Positions 1 to 9,213 are shown, numbered from the stretch's first letter. The stretch is DNA of 64,000 nt from Anaerolineae bacterium (GCA_011192015.1 DUET01000011.1:1-64000); one strand, 5' to 3'. Numbers and translations are program-made. Notes: a model not told the origin generated them from the sequence alone.

Positions 1-702
1 AACCTCACTTTCACAGAGATCTGCTTTATCACCGAAGCCAATCGCATATATAGGAATGGATACACGAATCGCTTCAAGAGCGGCTATCTCTGGATCCCGA
101 ATCAATCCCGTCGTGTTGCACCCATCTGTGAGTAGTACCACTGCTCGTCGTCCGGCGGATAACTCACTAAGCATACTTATTGATTCTGCAACGCCATCAT
201 AAAGGGCTGTATCCCCATCTGCGGTCAATTGTGAAATTGCGTTAAGGACCGAATCCTTATCCGATGTTGGTGACGCGATCGATGTGGCTTGGTCTGAAAA
301 TGCCACGAGTCCTATTTGGTCAAGAGCGGTCAGGCTGCTGGAAAAAGCTCTGGCTGCAATCTCAGCTTGGCTAAGGGCATGGTCTCGTGCCATGCTTGCG
401 CTGGTGTCAATAGCTAACGCGAAGGATATGGGTTCCTCAGTATTTGAGAACCCTTCGATCGAAAACTCGTCTACTGGCGCTTCATCTTCCATGATAGAGA
501 AGGCGCTTGCATCCAAACCTAAGATCGGGAAACCTTGGGCATCAGAAACGCTGACATATGTAGAAATGAGAGGGAATTGAGTGTCGTCGATTTTGGTGAT
601 CGATGCATTGATATTGCCCTGCGCAGAGACTGCATGTGTGGTTGCGAGAATACATGATGCTATCGCTATGATAAGCAAACGGAAGATCTGAGATAATTTC
701 AT
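1..702 (-). CDS. secreted von Willebrand factor type A (vWA) domain protein, C-terminus cut by window edge
   Basis: Not in the ORF track because it is open at the left edge. Minus-strand translation from ATG at 702: MKLSQIFRLLIIAIASCILATTHAVSAQGN...FALAIDTSASMARDHALSQ...GDTALYDGVAESI...RAVVLLTDGCNTTG. Signal peptide, MIDAS DTSxS and LLTDG motifs; GGAGGTGAT Shine-Dalgarno upstream. Confidence 0.85.
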   Translation of the reverse strand, partial: MKLSQIFRLLIIAIASCILATTHAVSAQGNINASITKIDDTQFPLISTYVSVSDAQGFPILGLDASAFSIMEDEAPVDEFSIEGFSNTEEPISFALAIDTSASMARDHALSQAEIAARAFSSSLTALDQIGLVAFSDQATSIASPTSDKDSVLNAISQLTADGDTALYDGVAESISMLSELSAGRRAVVLLTDGCNTTGLIRDPEIAALEAIRVSIPIYAIGFGDKADLCESEV

Positions 703-1202
703 CGAATCACCTCCATGGAAAAAACTCCCCATCGAATGACATGTTCAGCAAAAGCAGTATGTAAATTTAGTTCTTGAAAACGGAATGAAGGATATCCCAT
801 CCGAATGATAAATGTTTCTCAAAGCCCCATGTACATGATATCAATACCCCTATTGGATGATATGTGAAGAGATTGCATATACCGGTAAGGAAAATAACTA
901 CAACCGTTGGAATCCAGCAGCATATAATTAATACAACTGGGTTTCGGTTGTGTCAACCAGTGCTATCTCAACCGAGCATATATTCATCCCCCTTTTGCGA
1001 ATACTCTAAGTTAGTTAATACATATTTGAGAGGAAATCCATTATATATCCTCAAAATCTATACTGCAACACCAAGTTAATGCAGAGAGTTTCTTCATGCG
1101 GATGGACCGTCTATGACAAGTCGGCAACGTCTCCGATGTTTCCTTCCTTCTGAAGAAAATCTCAGATGCTGTATTAAATAGTCTGGAGTTATTCATAAGC
1201 GA

Positions 1203-1288
1203 AGGCGCCCTCTCGGGCGCCTTTAGGTAGCGGGGTTTGGATTCCCTGGCCTGACCGGTCAGGGCAGGCGAACCAAGGACCTTCAGGT
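1203..1288 (-). pseudogene. tRNA-Met 3'-half remnant plus terminator hairpin, interrupted in the T-loop by a 25-nt insert (attachment-site-like)
   Basis: 1203-1244 and 1270-1288 align to 4031-4072 and 4073-4091 (terminator hairpin plus 3' half of the intact tRNA) with about 4 mismatches over 61 nt. 1245-1269 (cctggcctgaccggtcagggcaggc) is an extra near-perfect palindrome. Confidence 0.75.
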
Positions 1289-1480
1289 ACTGAGCTTCGT
1301 CCCTGAAAAAGTTAGCTCGGAACGTCAGCCGAGGCATTTGAGCCTACCTTGCAGTTTGAGGTTCCTTTGGATCCGACGAGATGGGATCCTAGGGAGTATA
1401 GGATCACTTCAGAAATGACGCAAATGCTAGGGACAGTATCTGTCCAGCAGCCTACTGATTAAGAATTATCAGCAGAAGTG

Positions 1481-1548
1481 TCTATTGTGTCCATCGTGTC
1501 TACTTTGGGGGCGCAAAACCGTCTATTGTGTTTGTTGAGTCTATTGTT
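1481..1548. repeat. degenerate 9-bp tandem repeat block, 3 + 3 units with a 14-bp interruption
   Basis: TCTATTGTG/TCCATCGTG/TCTACTTTG (1481-1507), then GGGGCGCAAAACCG, then TCTATTGTG/TTTGTTGAG/TCTATTGTT (1522-1548). Confidence 0.65.
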
Positions 1549-1740
1549 TGAACTCCAATTGCACCGAAACTGCACTAAAAACCGATTGAGGAAAGGCGGC
1601 TCGACCTGGCGTGATCATGCCTGATATCAAGATAAGGGGAATGAGATGGGTGATCGAGGTGCCTTCCTGTGGGTAGATAGCGTTCTAGAGGTTTTCTTAT
1701 TCGCGGCAGAAGCCGATCAAGTTATCCGCCAATAGAATGC

Positions 1741-1770
1741 GGAACTCCCGGATATTGCGCCGGGAGTTCC
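1741..1770. terminator. hairpin downstream of the I42-like gene
   Basis: GGAACTCCCGG-atattgcg-CCGGGAGTTCC, perfect 11-bp inverted repeat; no strong T-tract. Confidence 0.5.
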
Positions 1771-1798
1771 GTCCCGCAGGCTTAATGCCCTCCAGCAG

Positions 1799-2236
1799 TC
1801 ATCGCACAACCACTGTCAAGGTGAATGTCCAGCTGTTCTTTTCGCCACCATCCCATGGCTGACTGTATCCCAGTGTTATGATGCTTTCTCCTGCTTTGAG
1901 CGTACTGAAGGTCCAGGTGTGGATGCCCGGTGAGCCAGGAGGGGGAGGGTCATCGACCGATCCCGGAGCTGTGAATTCCTGACGATCTTGCACTATCACC
2001 TCGGGGTTGCTTAGTTCAGCATCCTCTTTCCAGTTGTAGCCTGTGGTCGGATTGGAGCAGAGGCTGATGGTGATTTCGGCGCCTTCACGGACTTCAATGC
2101 GATGAACCTGGTTCGGCGAGTTTGCGAAGGCATCGCAGTCAATATCGATCGATCCAGGCGCGGTGCAGGACGACAGCAGCACCATCAGGACCAGCGCAAG
2201 AATCTTCAGTATACGGGGGGAGGTGGCTTTCATCAT
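1799..2236 (-). CDS. secreted chagasin-like (MEROPS I42) cysteine protease inhibitor, lipoprotein
   Basis: Lipobox LSSC; NPTTGYNW motif and SPGIHTWTFSTLKAGES segment typical of I42/chagasin; AGGAGA Shine-Dalgarno. Confidence 0.75.
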   Translation of the reverse strand: MMKATSPRILKILALVLMVLLSSCTAPGSIDIDCDAFANSPNQVHRIEVREGAEITISLCSNPTTGYNWKEDAELSNPEVIVQDRQEFTAPGSVDDPPPPGSPGIHTWTFSTLKAGESIITLGYSQPWDGGEKNSWTFTLTVVVR

Positions 2237-2274
2237 TATTTCTCCTTTAACTACTGCTCGATGCGGCTGTTGTA

Positions 2275-3588
2275 CTAATTGCCAACGAATTCAATGCGTG
2301 TGATCACGATCTGCGTGAGGTTCCAATCCGGGATGCCTGCCATCAAGCTTCCCCAGATGCGAACCCGTGTTCCCGTGTCCCGCAGAGACACGATCTGGGG
2401 CTCAAGCTCGGGATTTCCACTCGGTCCGAAGGCTGTGATTCCGTACTGGATGGGGTAATCACCTTCGAGAAGGAAGTAGTCATCGCCACCCGATCCGGGT
2501 TCGGTTCTGCCGGTGACGATGGTGCCTTCCCAGCCCTCGACTGGATCCGGGTCGAAGAAGGGACCGGGGCCGCTCACACGCATGCGTGTGACTCGAAGCT
2601 CACAGCCTCCGTAATCCAGCGCCGGGCAGATCAGCTTGCCCCAGAAATTGGCGTAGCTGTTAGCCTCTAACCCATCGCGTAGAGCAACGATCTGCTGCTC
2701 GATGGTTTCCGTTTCACCTTCGATGCCGATTTCGACGATGCCATCCGGATTGACGGAGAGGTAATCATCATGCTGGCTTCCAACGGGGAGCTTGATGACT
2801 TGCCCATACCAGGCAAATGCAGTCTCATCCGTCTCCACTGCCGGAGGTTCATCAATCAATTCGATGCGCGTGACCTCGATCTGCGTGCCGTTCCAATCCG
2901 GGATGCCTGCGACCAAACTGCCCCAAATGCGGACCTTGGTTCCCGTATCCCGCAGGGATTCGATCTGAGGTTGAAGCTCGCGCTCGCCGCTCGTGCCAAT
3001 GGCAGCCACGTTGCCGTACTGAATGGGGAATTCCCCATCGAGCTGGAAGTAATCATCGCCGCCCGATCCCGGTTCGGTTCTTCCTGTGAAGAAGGTGCCT
3101 TCCCAGCCCTCGACGGCTTCAGGTGCAGAGAGAGCACCAAGTTCATGGCGCTGAACACGGGTGACGCGAAGCTGGCACTCACCATAATCAAGCACCGGGC
3201 AGGTAACGGTGCCCCAGAAGTGAGCATTGCGGCTTGATTCCGGTTGATCCCGTAAAGCGACGATCTGATCCTCAATGGCCGCCGTTTCTCCCTCGATCCC
3301 GATCTGAACCATGCCGTCAGGATGGACAAAGAGCAGATCATCGTATTGGTTACCGGGAAGACCGATCACATACCCGTACCATGCGTAGGCCATCTCTACA
3401 ATGCCACCCCCAGCAGCTGGAGGTTCTGTCTCCACCGGTTCAACCTCATCGGTGGGAGGCATTTCGGTTTCGGTAGGAACTTCAGGGGCTAGCGTTGGTG
3501 TGTCGGTTGCACCGCATCCTGCGAGTGCAACGGTGCTCAAGACGAGAATAAACACGCCCAACAATGCTAGTGTTTTATCTAACATCAT
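2275..3588 (-). CDS. repeat-containing lipoprotein of unknown function
   Basis: Start trimmed to MMLDKTLALLGVFILVLSTVALAGCG (lipobox) after an AAGGAG site. Tandem units share ..G.DDYF..DG...I.G....I..QI..LRD......WG.L......L.VTR. Confidence 0.75.
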   Translation of the reverse strand: MMLDKTLALLGVFILVLSTVALAGCGATDTPTLAPEVPTETEMPPTDEVEPVETEPPAAGGGIVEMAYAWYGYVIGLPGNQYDDLLFVHPDGMVQIGIEGETAAIEDQIVALRDQPESSRNAHFWGTVTCPVLDYGECQLRVTRVQRHELGALSAPEAVEGWEGTFFTGRTEPGSGGDDYFQLDGEFPIQYGNVAAIGTSGERELQPQIESLRDTGTKVRIWGSLVAGIPDWNGTQIEVTRIELIDEPPAVETDETAFAWYGQVIKLPVGSQHDDYLSVNPDGIVEIGIEGETETIEQQIVALRDGLEANSYANFWGKLICPALDYGGCELRVTRMRVSGPGPFFDPDPVEGWEGTIVTGRTEPGSGGDDYFLLEGDYPIQYGITAFGPSGNPELEPQIVSLRDTGTRVRIWGSLMAGIPDWNLTQIVITRIEFVGN

Positions 3589-3807
3589 CCTCTCCTTCAA
3601 GATTAGAGTGCCTCCTTCACACCTCTTCAAACTCATTACCCCCAAATGCAGCAGACTGAACTCCTTCAATCCCCAAGGTATCAGACGAAGAATATTCTGC
3701 TGCGGTTCCCCTCGAAATGCAAATGACCTGCTCCCCAAGAATTGATCCATATACAGAGCTAGGATCAGATACCTGAAATGGGAAGCCACCTAGCGGGGGC
3801 TTTTTTG

Positions 3808-3892
3808 TGGGCGGAACAGGACTCGCCTGTCCCGATGCTCTATCGGGGAACCTCCGACCTCTTCTGTGTAAGAGAAGCGTTCCGCTACCAGC
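3808..3892 (-). pseudogene. tRNA-Val(UAC) 3' remnant with a 23-nt hairpin insert in the T-loop
   Basis: Minus strand: ..GGTAGCGGAACGCTTCTCTTACACAGAAGAGGTCGGAGGTTC[CCCGATAGAGCATCGGGACAGGC]GAGTCCTGTTCCGCCCA. TAC anticodon arm kept, 5' portion (acceptor and part of D-arm) missing, insert at 3825-3847. Confidence 0.65.
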
Positions 3893-4030
3893 AGTCGATA
3901 TCATTTGCATAATGATTCTTCTAGAGTCCAGGCTAATATCCAAGCGGTCCTAGGTTTCCTTCCTATATAAGGGGGGCTCAATAAGGAAGAACGCCGTTAA
4001 AACCACTCTCAGAGGGCATTTTAAGGGCTA

Positions 4031-4050
4031 AGGCGCCCTCTCGGGCGCCT
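4031..4050 (-). terminator. hairpin immediately 3' of tRNA-Met
   Basis: AGGCGCCC-GAGA-GGGCGCCT on the minus strand; identical hairpin at 1203-1222. Confidence 0.55.
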
Positions 4051-4055
4051 TCAGG

Positions 4056-4127
4056 TAGCGGGGCTAGGATTCGAACCTAGGACCTTCAGGTTATGAGCCT
4101 GACGAGCTGCCACTGCTCCACCCCGCA
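4056..4127 (-). tRNA. tRNA-Met(CAU), initiator-like
   Basis: TGCGGGGTGGAGCAGTGGCAGCTCGTCAGGCTCATAACCTGAAGGTCCTAGGTTCGAATCCTAGCCCCGCTA; full cloverleaf, CAT anticodon, unpaired 1:72 (T:T) as in initiators. Only two of the three usual G:C anticodon-stem pairs are present. Confidence 0.9.
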
Positions 4128-4182
4128 ACGTTTGCGGTCTTGCTTGAGCGCTGGGGATTATATCACGCCGCTCGCGCGAGGG

Positions 4183-4590
4183 TCAAGGCCGGTCCCCGAA
4201 GATGAGCGCCCACCACACTTCCCACTTGTTCACCACCGGTTCTGAAAACTGCACGAAGGGTGTTGGCGTGGGGACGAAGCCCTCCGCGGGAATGGGAATG
4301 ATCAATGTTTCCCCATTGCGCACCATCTTCCCCTCGCTGTGCGCCCAGGCTTCGATGAAGGCTTCGCTCGTGGCGTTGGCGATCTGTGTTTCCAATCGGG
4401 TGTTTTCGGCTTCCAGCCAACCCACCTCGGTCTGCAGCAGGTGGGCATCCTGCTCCAGGCGGCGGGCATCCGTCATGCGCTGGTTCAGGTCGCCCAGGAC
4501 GATGATGCCCAGCACAGCCGCGATCAGCAGCCACATGCGTGCGCTCTTACGGGAGGACGAATCGCCTTCTGCCATTTCAGTCGAGATCAT
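4183..4590 (-). CDS. FtsB/DivIC-like septum formation initiator family protein
   Basis: Start trimmed to MISTEMAEGD..; one TM helix followed by coiled coil (RRLEQDAHLLQTEVGWLEAENTRLETQI). Confidence 0.65.
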   Translation of the reverse strand: MISTEMAEGDSSSRKSARMWLLIAAVLGIIVLGDLNQRMTDARRLEQDAHLLQTEVGWLEAENTRLETQIANATSEAFIEAWAHSEGKMVRNGETLIIPIPAEGFVPTPTPFVQFSEPVVNKWEVWWALIFGDRP

Positions 4591-4640
4591 ACCTGAGGCG
4601 CGTGGCGGCTGCAAGTATTCCGCTCCTCGGAGAAACAGAC

Positions 4641-4664
4641 ACAGCCCCTCTGTCTGAGGGGCTG
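4641..4664 (-). terminator. hairpin 3' of tRNA-Leu
   Basis: AGCCCCTC-AGACA-GAGGGGCT on the minus strand, followed by GTGTCTGTTTCT. Confidence 0.55.
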
Positions 4665-4671
4665 CTGTTGG

Positions 4672-4755
4672 TGCCGAAGGTGGGATTTGAACCCACATGA
4701 GCCGAAGCTCACTGCGCCCTGAACGCAGCGCGTCTGCCTGTTCCGCCACTTCGGC
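4672..4755 (-). tRNA. tRNA-Leu(CAG)
   Basis: GCCGAAGTGGCGGAACAGGCAGACGCGCTGCGTTCAGGGCGCAGTGAGCTTCGGCTCATGTGGGTTCAAATCCCACCTTCGGCA; class II tRNA with variable arm; anticodon loop TTCAGGG. Confidence 0.95.
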
Positions 4756-4844
4756 ACGCCCCGCTATTCTACCCCATGTGGCGAAGGTGTCAACGCATGC
4801 CAGGAAAATTCAATCGTGGGGAAGAATGAAACGTTGTGTAAACG

Positions 4845-7800
4845 CTAGCCCGAGACCTGCTTGATGGCCTCGTCTAATCGCAGGCTGATGACCCTGCTCG
4901 CCGAATCCGCCCCCATGCTGACCCCGTAGATCACCTCCGCGGCCTGTACGGTCTGGCGGTTGTGGGTGATCAAGATGAACTGCGTCTCCCGGCTCAGCTC
5001 GCGCAGCATGTCGATGAAGCGCACCACGTTGGCTTCGTCCAGCATGGCGTCCACCTCATCCAGGACGCAGAACGGCGTGGGGGAGATCTTCAGCAGGGAG
5101 AAGATGAGTGAGGTCGCCGTCAGGCTACGCTCCCCGCCCGAGAGGGCGGCCAAGCCCTGCGATCGACGTCCCGGAAGCCTGGCTTCGATGTCGATACCGC
5201 TGTTGCTGAAATCATCCATATCCGTGAGTATGAGGCGCGCCGAGCCTCCTCCGAAGAGCCGCGTGAAGGTCTCCCGAAATTCCTTGGCGACGGCCTCGAA
5301 CGTCTTGCGAAACTCGCGTTCCATGAGCACGTCCAACTCGGCGATCACCTCGCGAATCTGGGTGGCTGCCTTCTGGCTGTCCTCCAACTGCTGGGTCAGG
5401 AAATCAACGCGCGCCCGCACTTCCTCATACTCGCTCTGGGCCTCCGGGTTGATGGCGCCCATGCGTCGAAGCTGGGCCTTCAAGCGACCCATCTGAGTCT
5501 GCAGATCGAGGGGGAGATCCTCCACGCGTGGCAGCCGTTCCACGAGTCCCTGCAACGGAAGAGGTTCCTGGCTGGCTATGGCATTCTGATCTTCGAAGGC
5601 AACGAGGCCGAAATCATCCTCGATCCGGCGACGCAGGCTCGATAGTTCCTCTTCACGGCGGGCAAGCTCGATCTGCAATTGCGAATGCCCGCGCTCGGCC
5701 TCCTGCAGCAGGCTGCGGGTGAGGCTCTCTTCGGCCTCCAACTGCGCGCGTTTGTCCTCCGCTTCGGTCAATGCCTGCTCAGCGGGTCGGACTTGAGCTG
5801 TGAGCTCCTGGAGCTGCTGCTCCACCTCCTCCGCATCCCTGCGCGCGTCTTCGATTTCCGCCCGCAGCTCCTCTTGTTCCTTCTGATTGGAGGCAAGGCG
5901 ATGCTTCCAGTTCTGCAGTTCATGCTCGAGGGCATTGCGCTCATGTTCGACTTCACTCAAACGGCTGCGTGCCTGCTGTTCGGCCTGTGCAGCCACGTCG
6001 AGCGGGGAACCGAACTCCACCCACTCATCACCCTCCGGTCGCAATTGACTCTGGATGATACCCAATTCAGCGTCGATGCTCTCACGCTCGAGATCGTAGG
6101 TCGCCCCCTTGCCTTCCATCTCCCTACGCTGCTGCTCGAGCCCATCGATCTCGGTTTCCAGCAACTCCAATTGCCCCTTGAGAAAAGCCAGCGTCCGGTT
6201 GGCATCCTGCTTTGCGAGCTGCATCTTCTCCGCATGCAGCTGCGCTTCGCCCTCGGCCCGCCGGGTGTCCTCCAGATTCTGCTGCGCTTCCCCGAAGCGA
6301 TCCTCCGCCTGCTTCGTCTCTTCTGCGGCACGCTGTGCTTCTTGGGCTGAATCCAGGCTTTTTCCCTTCAACGCAGCCAGCTTGGTCTCCAACTCTGCAA
6401 GCCGCTTTCCCGCCGCCGAAGCAGGATGGTCCGCGCCGATCATCACGGCGCCCGATGCGTAAAACACCTCGCCTGCCAGCGTGACCAGCCTGCCATCCGG
6501 TGGCAGTTCGATCCTCAGGCGCTGGGCCGTCTCGTGGTCCTCCACTACCCAGGCGCGCCCCAACAGCATATTGGCAAGCTCCCGGTAGTCTTTCGAAGTC
6601 TCGACCAGTTCGGCTGCGTTTCCCAGGCATCCGGAAGCGCGAGGCGCTTCGATCAATGACGGCTCGTGAAACAGGGATAGCGGCAGCAGCGCGGCAGGAT
6701 CCCCGTCGTTCCGTTGGGCCAACCAGCGCAGCGCCTCGCCGACATCATCGCCGGTCTCGAAGGCAACTCCAGGCGCGAAGCTGCCCAAGAGGGCTGCGAT
6801 AGCGACCTGATACGCAGGTTCAATCTTCAAGGCATCGCCCAGCTTGCCGGCCAGGCCACCCAACTCCCCGCTGGCGGAGGCCTGGATCATGCTCTTCGCT
6901 ACGCGTTCCGAATCTTCCAGCGATCGCTGGAGCGCATCCAATCTGGCCTCGACGGAATCCTGTTCGGTTTTGATCTTGGCGGCGTCTCTCTCCAGCCGCT
7001 CCTGATCCACCCGCTTCTCCTCGACCTTTGATCGAGCCGAAGCTAGTGCGGTCTCTTGCTTCTCGAGTTCTTCACGCGCCGTTTGTAATCGCTTCTCCGC
7101 ATCCAAAGCCTGCCGCTCTGCATCACGCGCCAATGTCTCCGCAGCAGATACATCTCCATGCAAAGCTGTGCGTCTCTCGCCCAGGGCGTCCGCACGCGCA
7201 TTCAGCTGTGTCGATTGAGCCTCCCAGGCGGCACGATCAGCGATCAGCCTCTCCTGGGAGGTCTGAAGCTCCCGCATGCGAGAGGCCAGCATGGTGCGCT
7301 GTTCGTCCTGGTCTTCGCTAACCGGCTGCTCGAGAGAGTACTTTGCGGTTGTGACCGCTTCCTGCCGGCGTTGGGCTTCCCGCTGCGCGTGCTGCAGACG
7401 TTCCCGGATCACCTGCCGGCGATCCTCCAGCGTTGTGATCTCCGCCTGCAGGAATTTCTCCTGATCGCCCAACCAGCGCTCGCGTTCTTGGGCAACCGCC
7501 AGACGGCGACCTCGAATCTCACGCTGACCGTACAGGCCTGAAACCTCCCGCGCATTGCGGTGCAGGTCGCTGCGCAGCCCATCGATGCGCCGGCGCGCCT
7601 CGACCAGCTCGCGATCCGCACGTTCATGACGCGAGCGAAGATCGTCCCGCTTGGTTTCCTGATTGCGGGCTGCGGTCCTGCGGGTCACGACATCGGATTG
7701 CATCTTATGCCAGTGGTAGCCATACCAGATGCGCAAGGCTTCCTTCAGATCCGTGCGCACCTGCTCATGGTTGCGCGCTCTGCGTGCCTGACGCTCCAGG

Positions 7801-8435
7801 CTTCTCAAGCGCGGGCGCAACTCCGACAGGATATCCTGGGCACGTTCGAGATTGCGCTGCGTGGCATCCAATCGGCGTTCGGCTTCCTGTCGCCGGATGC
7901 GGTATAAACCGATGCCGGCGGCCTCTTCGAACAAGCGACGACGTTCCTCCGCGCGAAGCGAGAGCGCCGCATCCACCAAACCCTGGCCGATGATGGTGTA
8001 GGTTCTTTCGGCCAACCCGCACTCGGCCAACAACTCGACTACGTCGCGCAGGCGTACACGCTGCCCGTTGAGCAGATACTCATTGTTGCCATCGCGGTAG
8101 GCGCGCCGGCTGATGCTGACTTCGTTGAAATCGATCGGCAGCCAGCCATCGCTGTTGTCGAAGATGATCGTAGCCGCGGCCATCCCCGCCCGGGAGCGTT
8201 TTTCGGAACCGGTGAAGATGACGTCCTCGGTGCGTTTGGCTCGCAGCAGGCGGTAGGATTGTTCGCCCAAAACCCAGCGGATGGCGTCGGCGATGTTGGA
8301 CTTGCCCACACCGTTGGGGCCCACGATGGCCGTGATCGTGGGCGCGAAGGCGAACTCCGTCTTGCTGGCGAACGTTTTATATCCTTGAAGCTCGATAGAT
8401 TTCAAACGCGCCGGAGCGTCGAAAATAGATGGCAC
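4845..8435 (-). CDS. smc: chromosome segregation protein SMC
   Basis: Walker [10 protein letters not shown], coiled coils, hinge, C-terminal [36 protein letters not shown] start at 8433-8435 chosen (..[25 protein letters not shown]), 4 nt after the rnc stop. Confidence 0.95.
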   Translation of the reverse strand: MPSIFDAPARLKSIELQGYKTFASKTEFAFAPTITAIVGPNGVGKSNIADAIRWVLGEQSYRLLRAKRTEDVIFTGSEKRSRAGMAAATIIFDNSDGWLPIDFNEVSISRRAYRDGNNEYLLNGQRVRLRDVVELLAECGLAERTYTIIGQGLVDAALSLRAEERRRLFEEAAGIGLYRIRRQEAERRLDATQRNLERAQDILSELRPRLRSLERQARRARNHEQVRTDLKEALRIWYGYHWHKMQSDVVTRRTAARNQETKRDDLRSRHERADRELVEARRRIDGLRSDLHRNAREVSGLYGQREIRGRRLAVAQERERWLGDQEKFLQAEITTLEDRRQVIRERLQHAQREAQRRQEAVTTAKYSLEQPVSEDQDEQRTMLASRMRELQTSQERLIADRAAWEAQSTQLNARADALGERRTALHGDVSAAETLARDAERQALDAEKRLQTAREELEKQETALASARSKVEEKRVDQERLERDAAKIKTEQDSVEARLDALQRSLEDSERVAKSMIQASASGELGGLAGKLGDALKIEPAYQVAIAALLGSFAPGVAFETGDDVGEALRWLAQRNDGDPAALLPLSLFHEPSLIEAPRASGCLGNAAELVETSKDYRELANMLLGRAWVVEDHETAQRLRIELPPDGRLVTLAGEVFYASGAVMIGADHPASAAGKRLAELETKLAALKGKSLDSAQEAQRAAEETKQAEDRFGEAQQNLEDTRRAEGEAQLHAEKMQLAKQDANRTLAFLKGQLELLETEIDGLEQQRREMEGKGATYDLERESIDAELGIIQSQLRPEGDEWVEFGSPLDVAAQAEQQARSRLSEVEHERNALEHELQNWKHRLASNQKEQEELRAEIEDARRDAEEVEQQLQELTAQVRPAEQALTEAEDKRAQLEAEESLTRSLLQEAERGHSQLQIELARREEELSSLRRRIEDDFGLVAFEDQNAIASQEPLPLQGLVERLPRVEDLPLDLQTQMGRLKAQLRRMGAINPEAQSEYEEVRARVDFLTQQLEDSQKAATQIREVIAELDVLMEREFRKTFEAVAKEFRETFTRLFGGGSARLILTDMDDFSNSGIDIEARLPGRRSQGLAALSGGERSLTATSLIFSLLKISPTPFCVLDEVDAMLDEANVVRFIDMLRELSRETQFILITHNRQTVQAAEVIYGVSMGADSASRVISLRLDEAIKQVSG

Positions 8436-8439
8436 GACG

Positions 8440-9213
8440 TCACTTGCCTCCCAGGTCCGAGACCTTGTAGCCAATACGCCTGAGCGCATTTTCAGCAGCT
8501 TGCTGCGCGGCTTCTTGCTTGCTCCGCCCGCGGCCTCGGCCCTGTACCCGGTTTCTGACCGAAACCTGCACGACAAATTCACGGGCATGATCGGGGCCAT
8601 GCTCTTCCAATGTCCTGTATTCAGGCGTAACTCCCATCTCGGCCTGAGCCCACATTTGGAGCATGCTGCGTGAATCGATCAGAGATCGTTCCTCGAACGT
8701 GTGCTTCATCGTCTCCTGCAAACGCGGTTCGATGAACTCACGCACACGCTCGATGCCTCCATCCAGGAAGAGCGCGCCGATAAGCGCCTCAAAAGCATCA
8801 CAGAGCAATGTCGGCCGTTGCCTCCCCCCCGCCATGCTTTCTCCCTGCCCCAGGAGCAGCGCCTCGCCAAGATTCATCTCAGTTGCGAATTTGCTCAACT
8901 GCTCGGTGCAGACCAAGGAAGACCTCAGTCGTGTGAGTTGGCCTTCATCCATCTCGGGGAAGTGGTTGTAGAGCCAGGCTGCGCTGAGGAAATCCAGGGC
9001 AGCGTCTCCAAGAAACTCGAGGCGCTCGTTGTCCTCCAGGGCATCTGGATGCTCATTGACATACGAACGATGCGTAAGTGCCCGCAAGAGCAGACTGGGG
9101 TCGCTAAACTCCAAGCCTGCCTGACGCGCAAACTCGTCTGGTGTCATTTGTTTATCCAAAGACTTAGGGGACGCCACGAATCCAGGGGCGCCTGACTTCG
9201 CCGCGTCCCCCAA
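8440..9213 (-). CDS. rnc: ribonuclease III
   Basis: NERLEFLGDAALDFL signature, C-terminal dsRBD. True start may be the Met at about 9147. Confidence 0.95.
   Translation of the reverse strand: MGDAAKSGAPGFVASPKSLDKQMTPDEFARQAGLEFSDPSLLLRALTHRSYVNEHPDALEDNERLEFLGDAALDFLSAAWLYNHFPEMDEGQLTRLRSSLVCTEQLSKFATEMNLGEALLLGQGESMAGGRQRPTLLCDAFEALIGALFLDGGIERVREFIEPRLQETMKHTFEERSLIDSRSMLQMWAQAEMGVTPEYRTLEEHGPDHAREFVVQVSVRNRVQGRGRGRSKQEAAQQAAENALRRIGYKVSDLGGK

Noticed and set aside
864-1337. Overlapping opposite-strand ORFs 864-1079 (+) and 1041-1337 (-)
   Set aside because: No recognisable domain, no good Shine-Dalgarno, and 1041-1337 runs through the tRNA-Met remnant and palindrome.
1481-1548. CRISPR array
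   Set aside because: Units are 9 bp, degenerate and contiguous with no spacers; no cas genes in the window.
2770-3341. ORFs 2770-3237 (+) and 2856-3341 (-)
   Set aside because: Alternative frames of the repeat lipoprotein gene; long only because the underlying codon repeats keep other frames open.
2275-3588. Composite transposon cargo
   Set aside because: No transposase ORF and no terminal inverted repeats were found around the islet.
4183-4749. ORF-track N-terminus MAEQADALRSGRSELRLMWVQIPPSAP
   Set aside because: It is a translation through tRNA-Leu (typical 'WVQIPPSAP' artefact); the CDS was trimmed to start at 4590.
5679-6350. 223-aa plus-strand ORF (and many others within 4960-8483)
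   Set aside because: Shadow ORFs antisense to the smc coiled coils; composition is Leu/Ser/Arg-biased with no domain.
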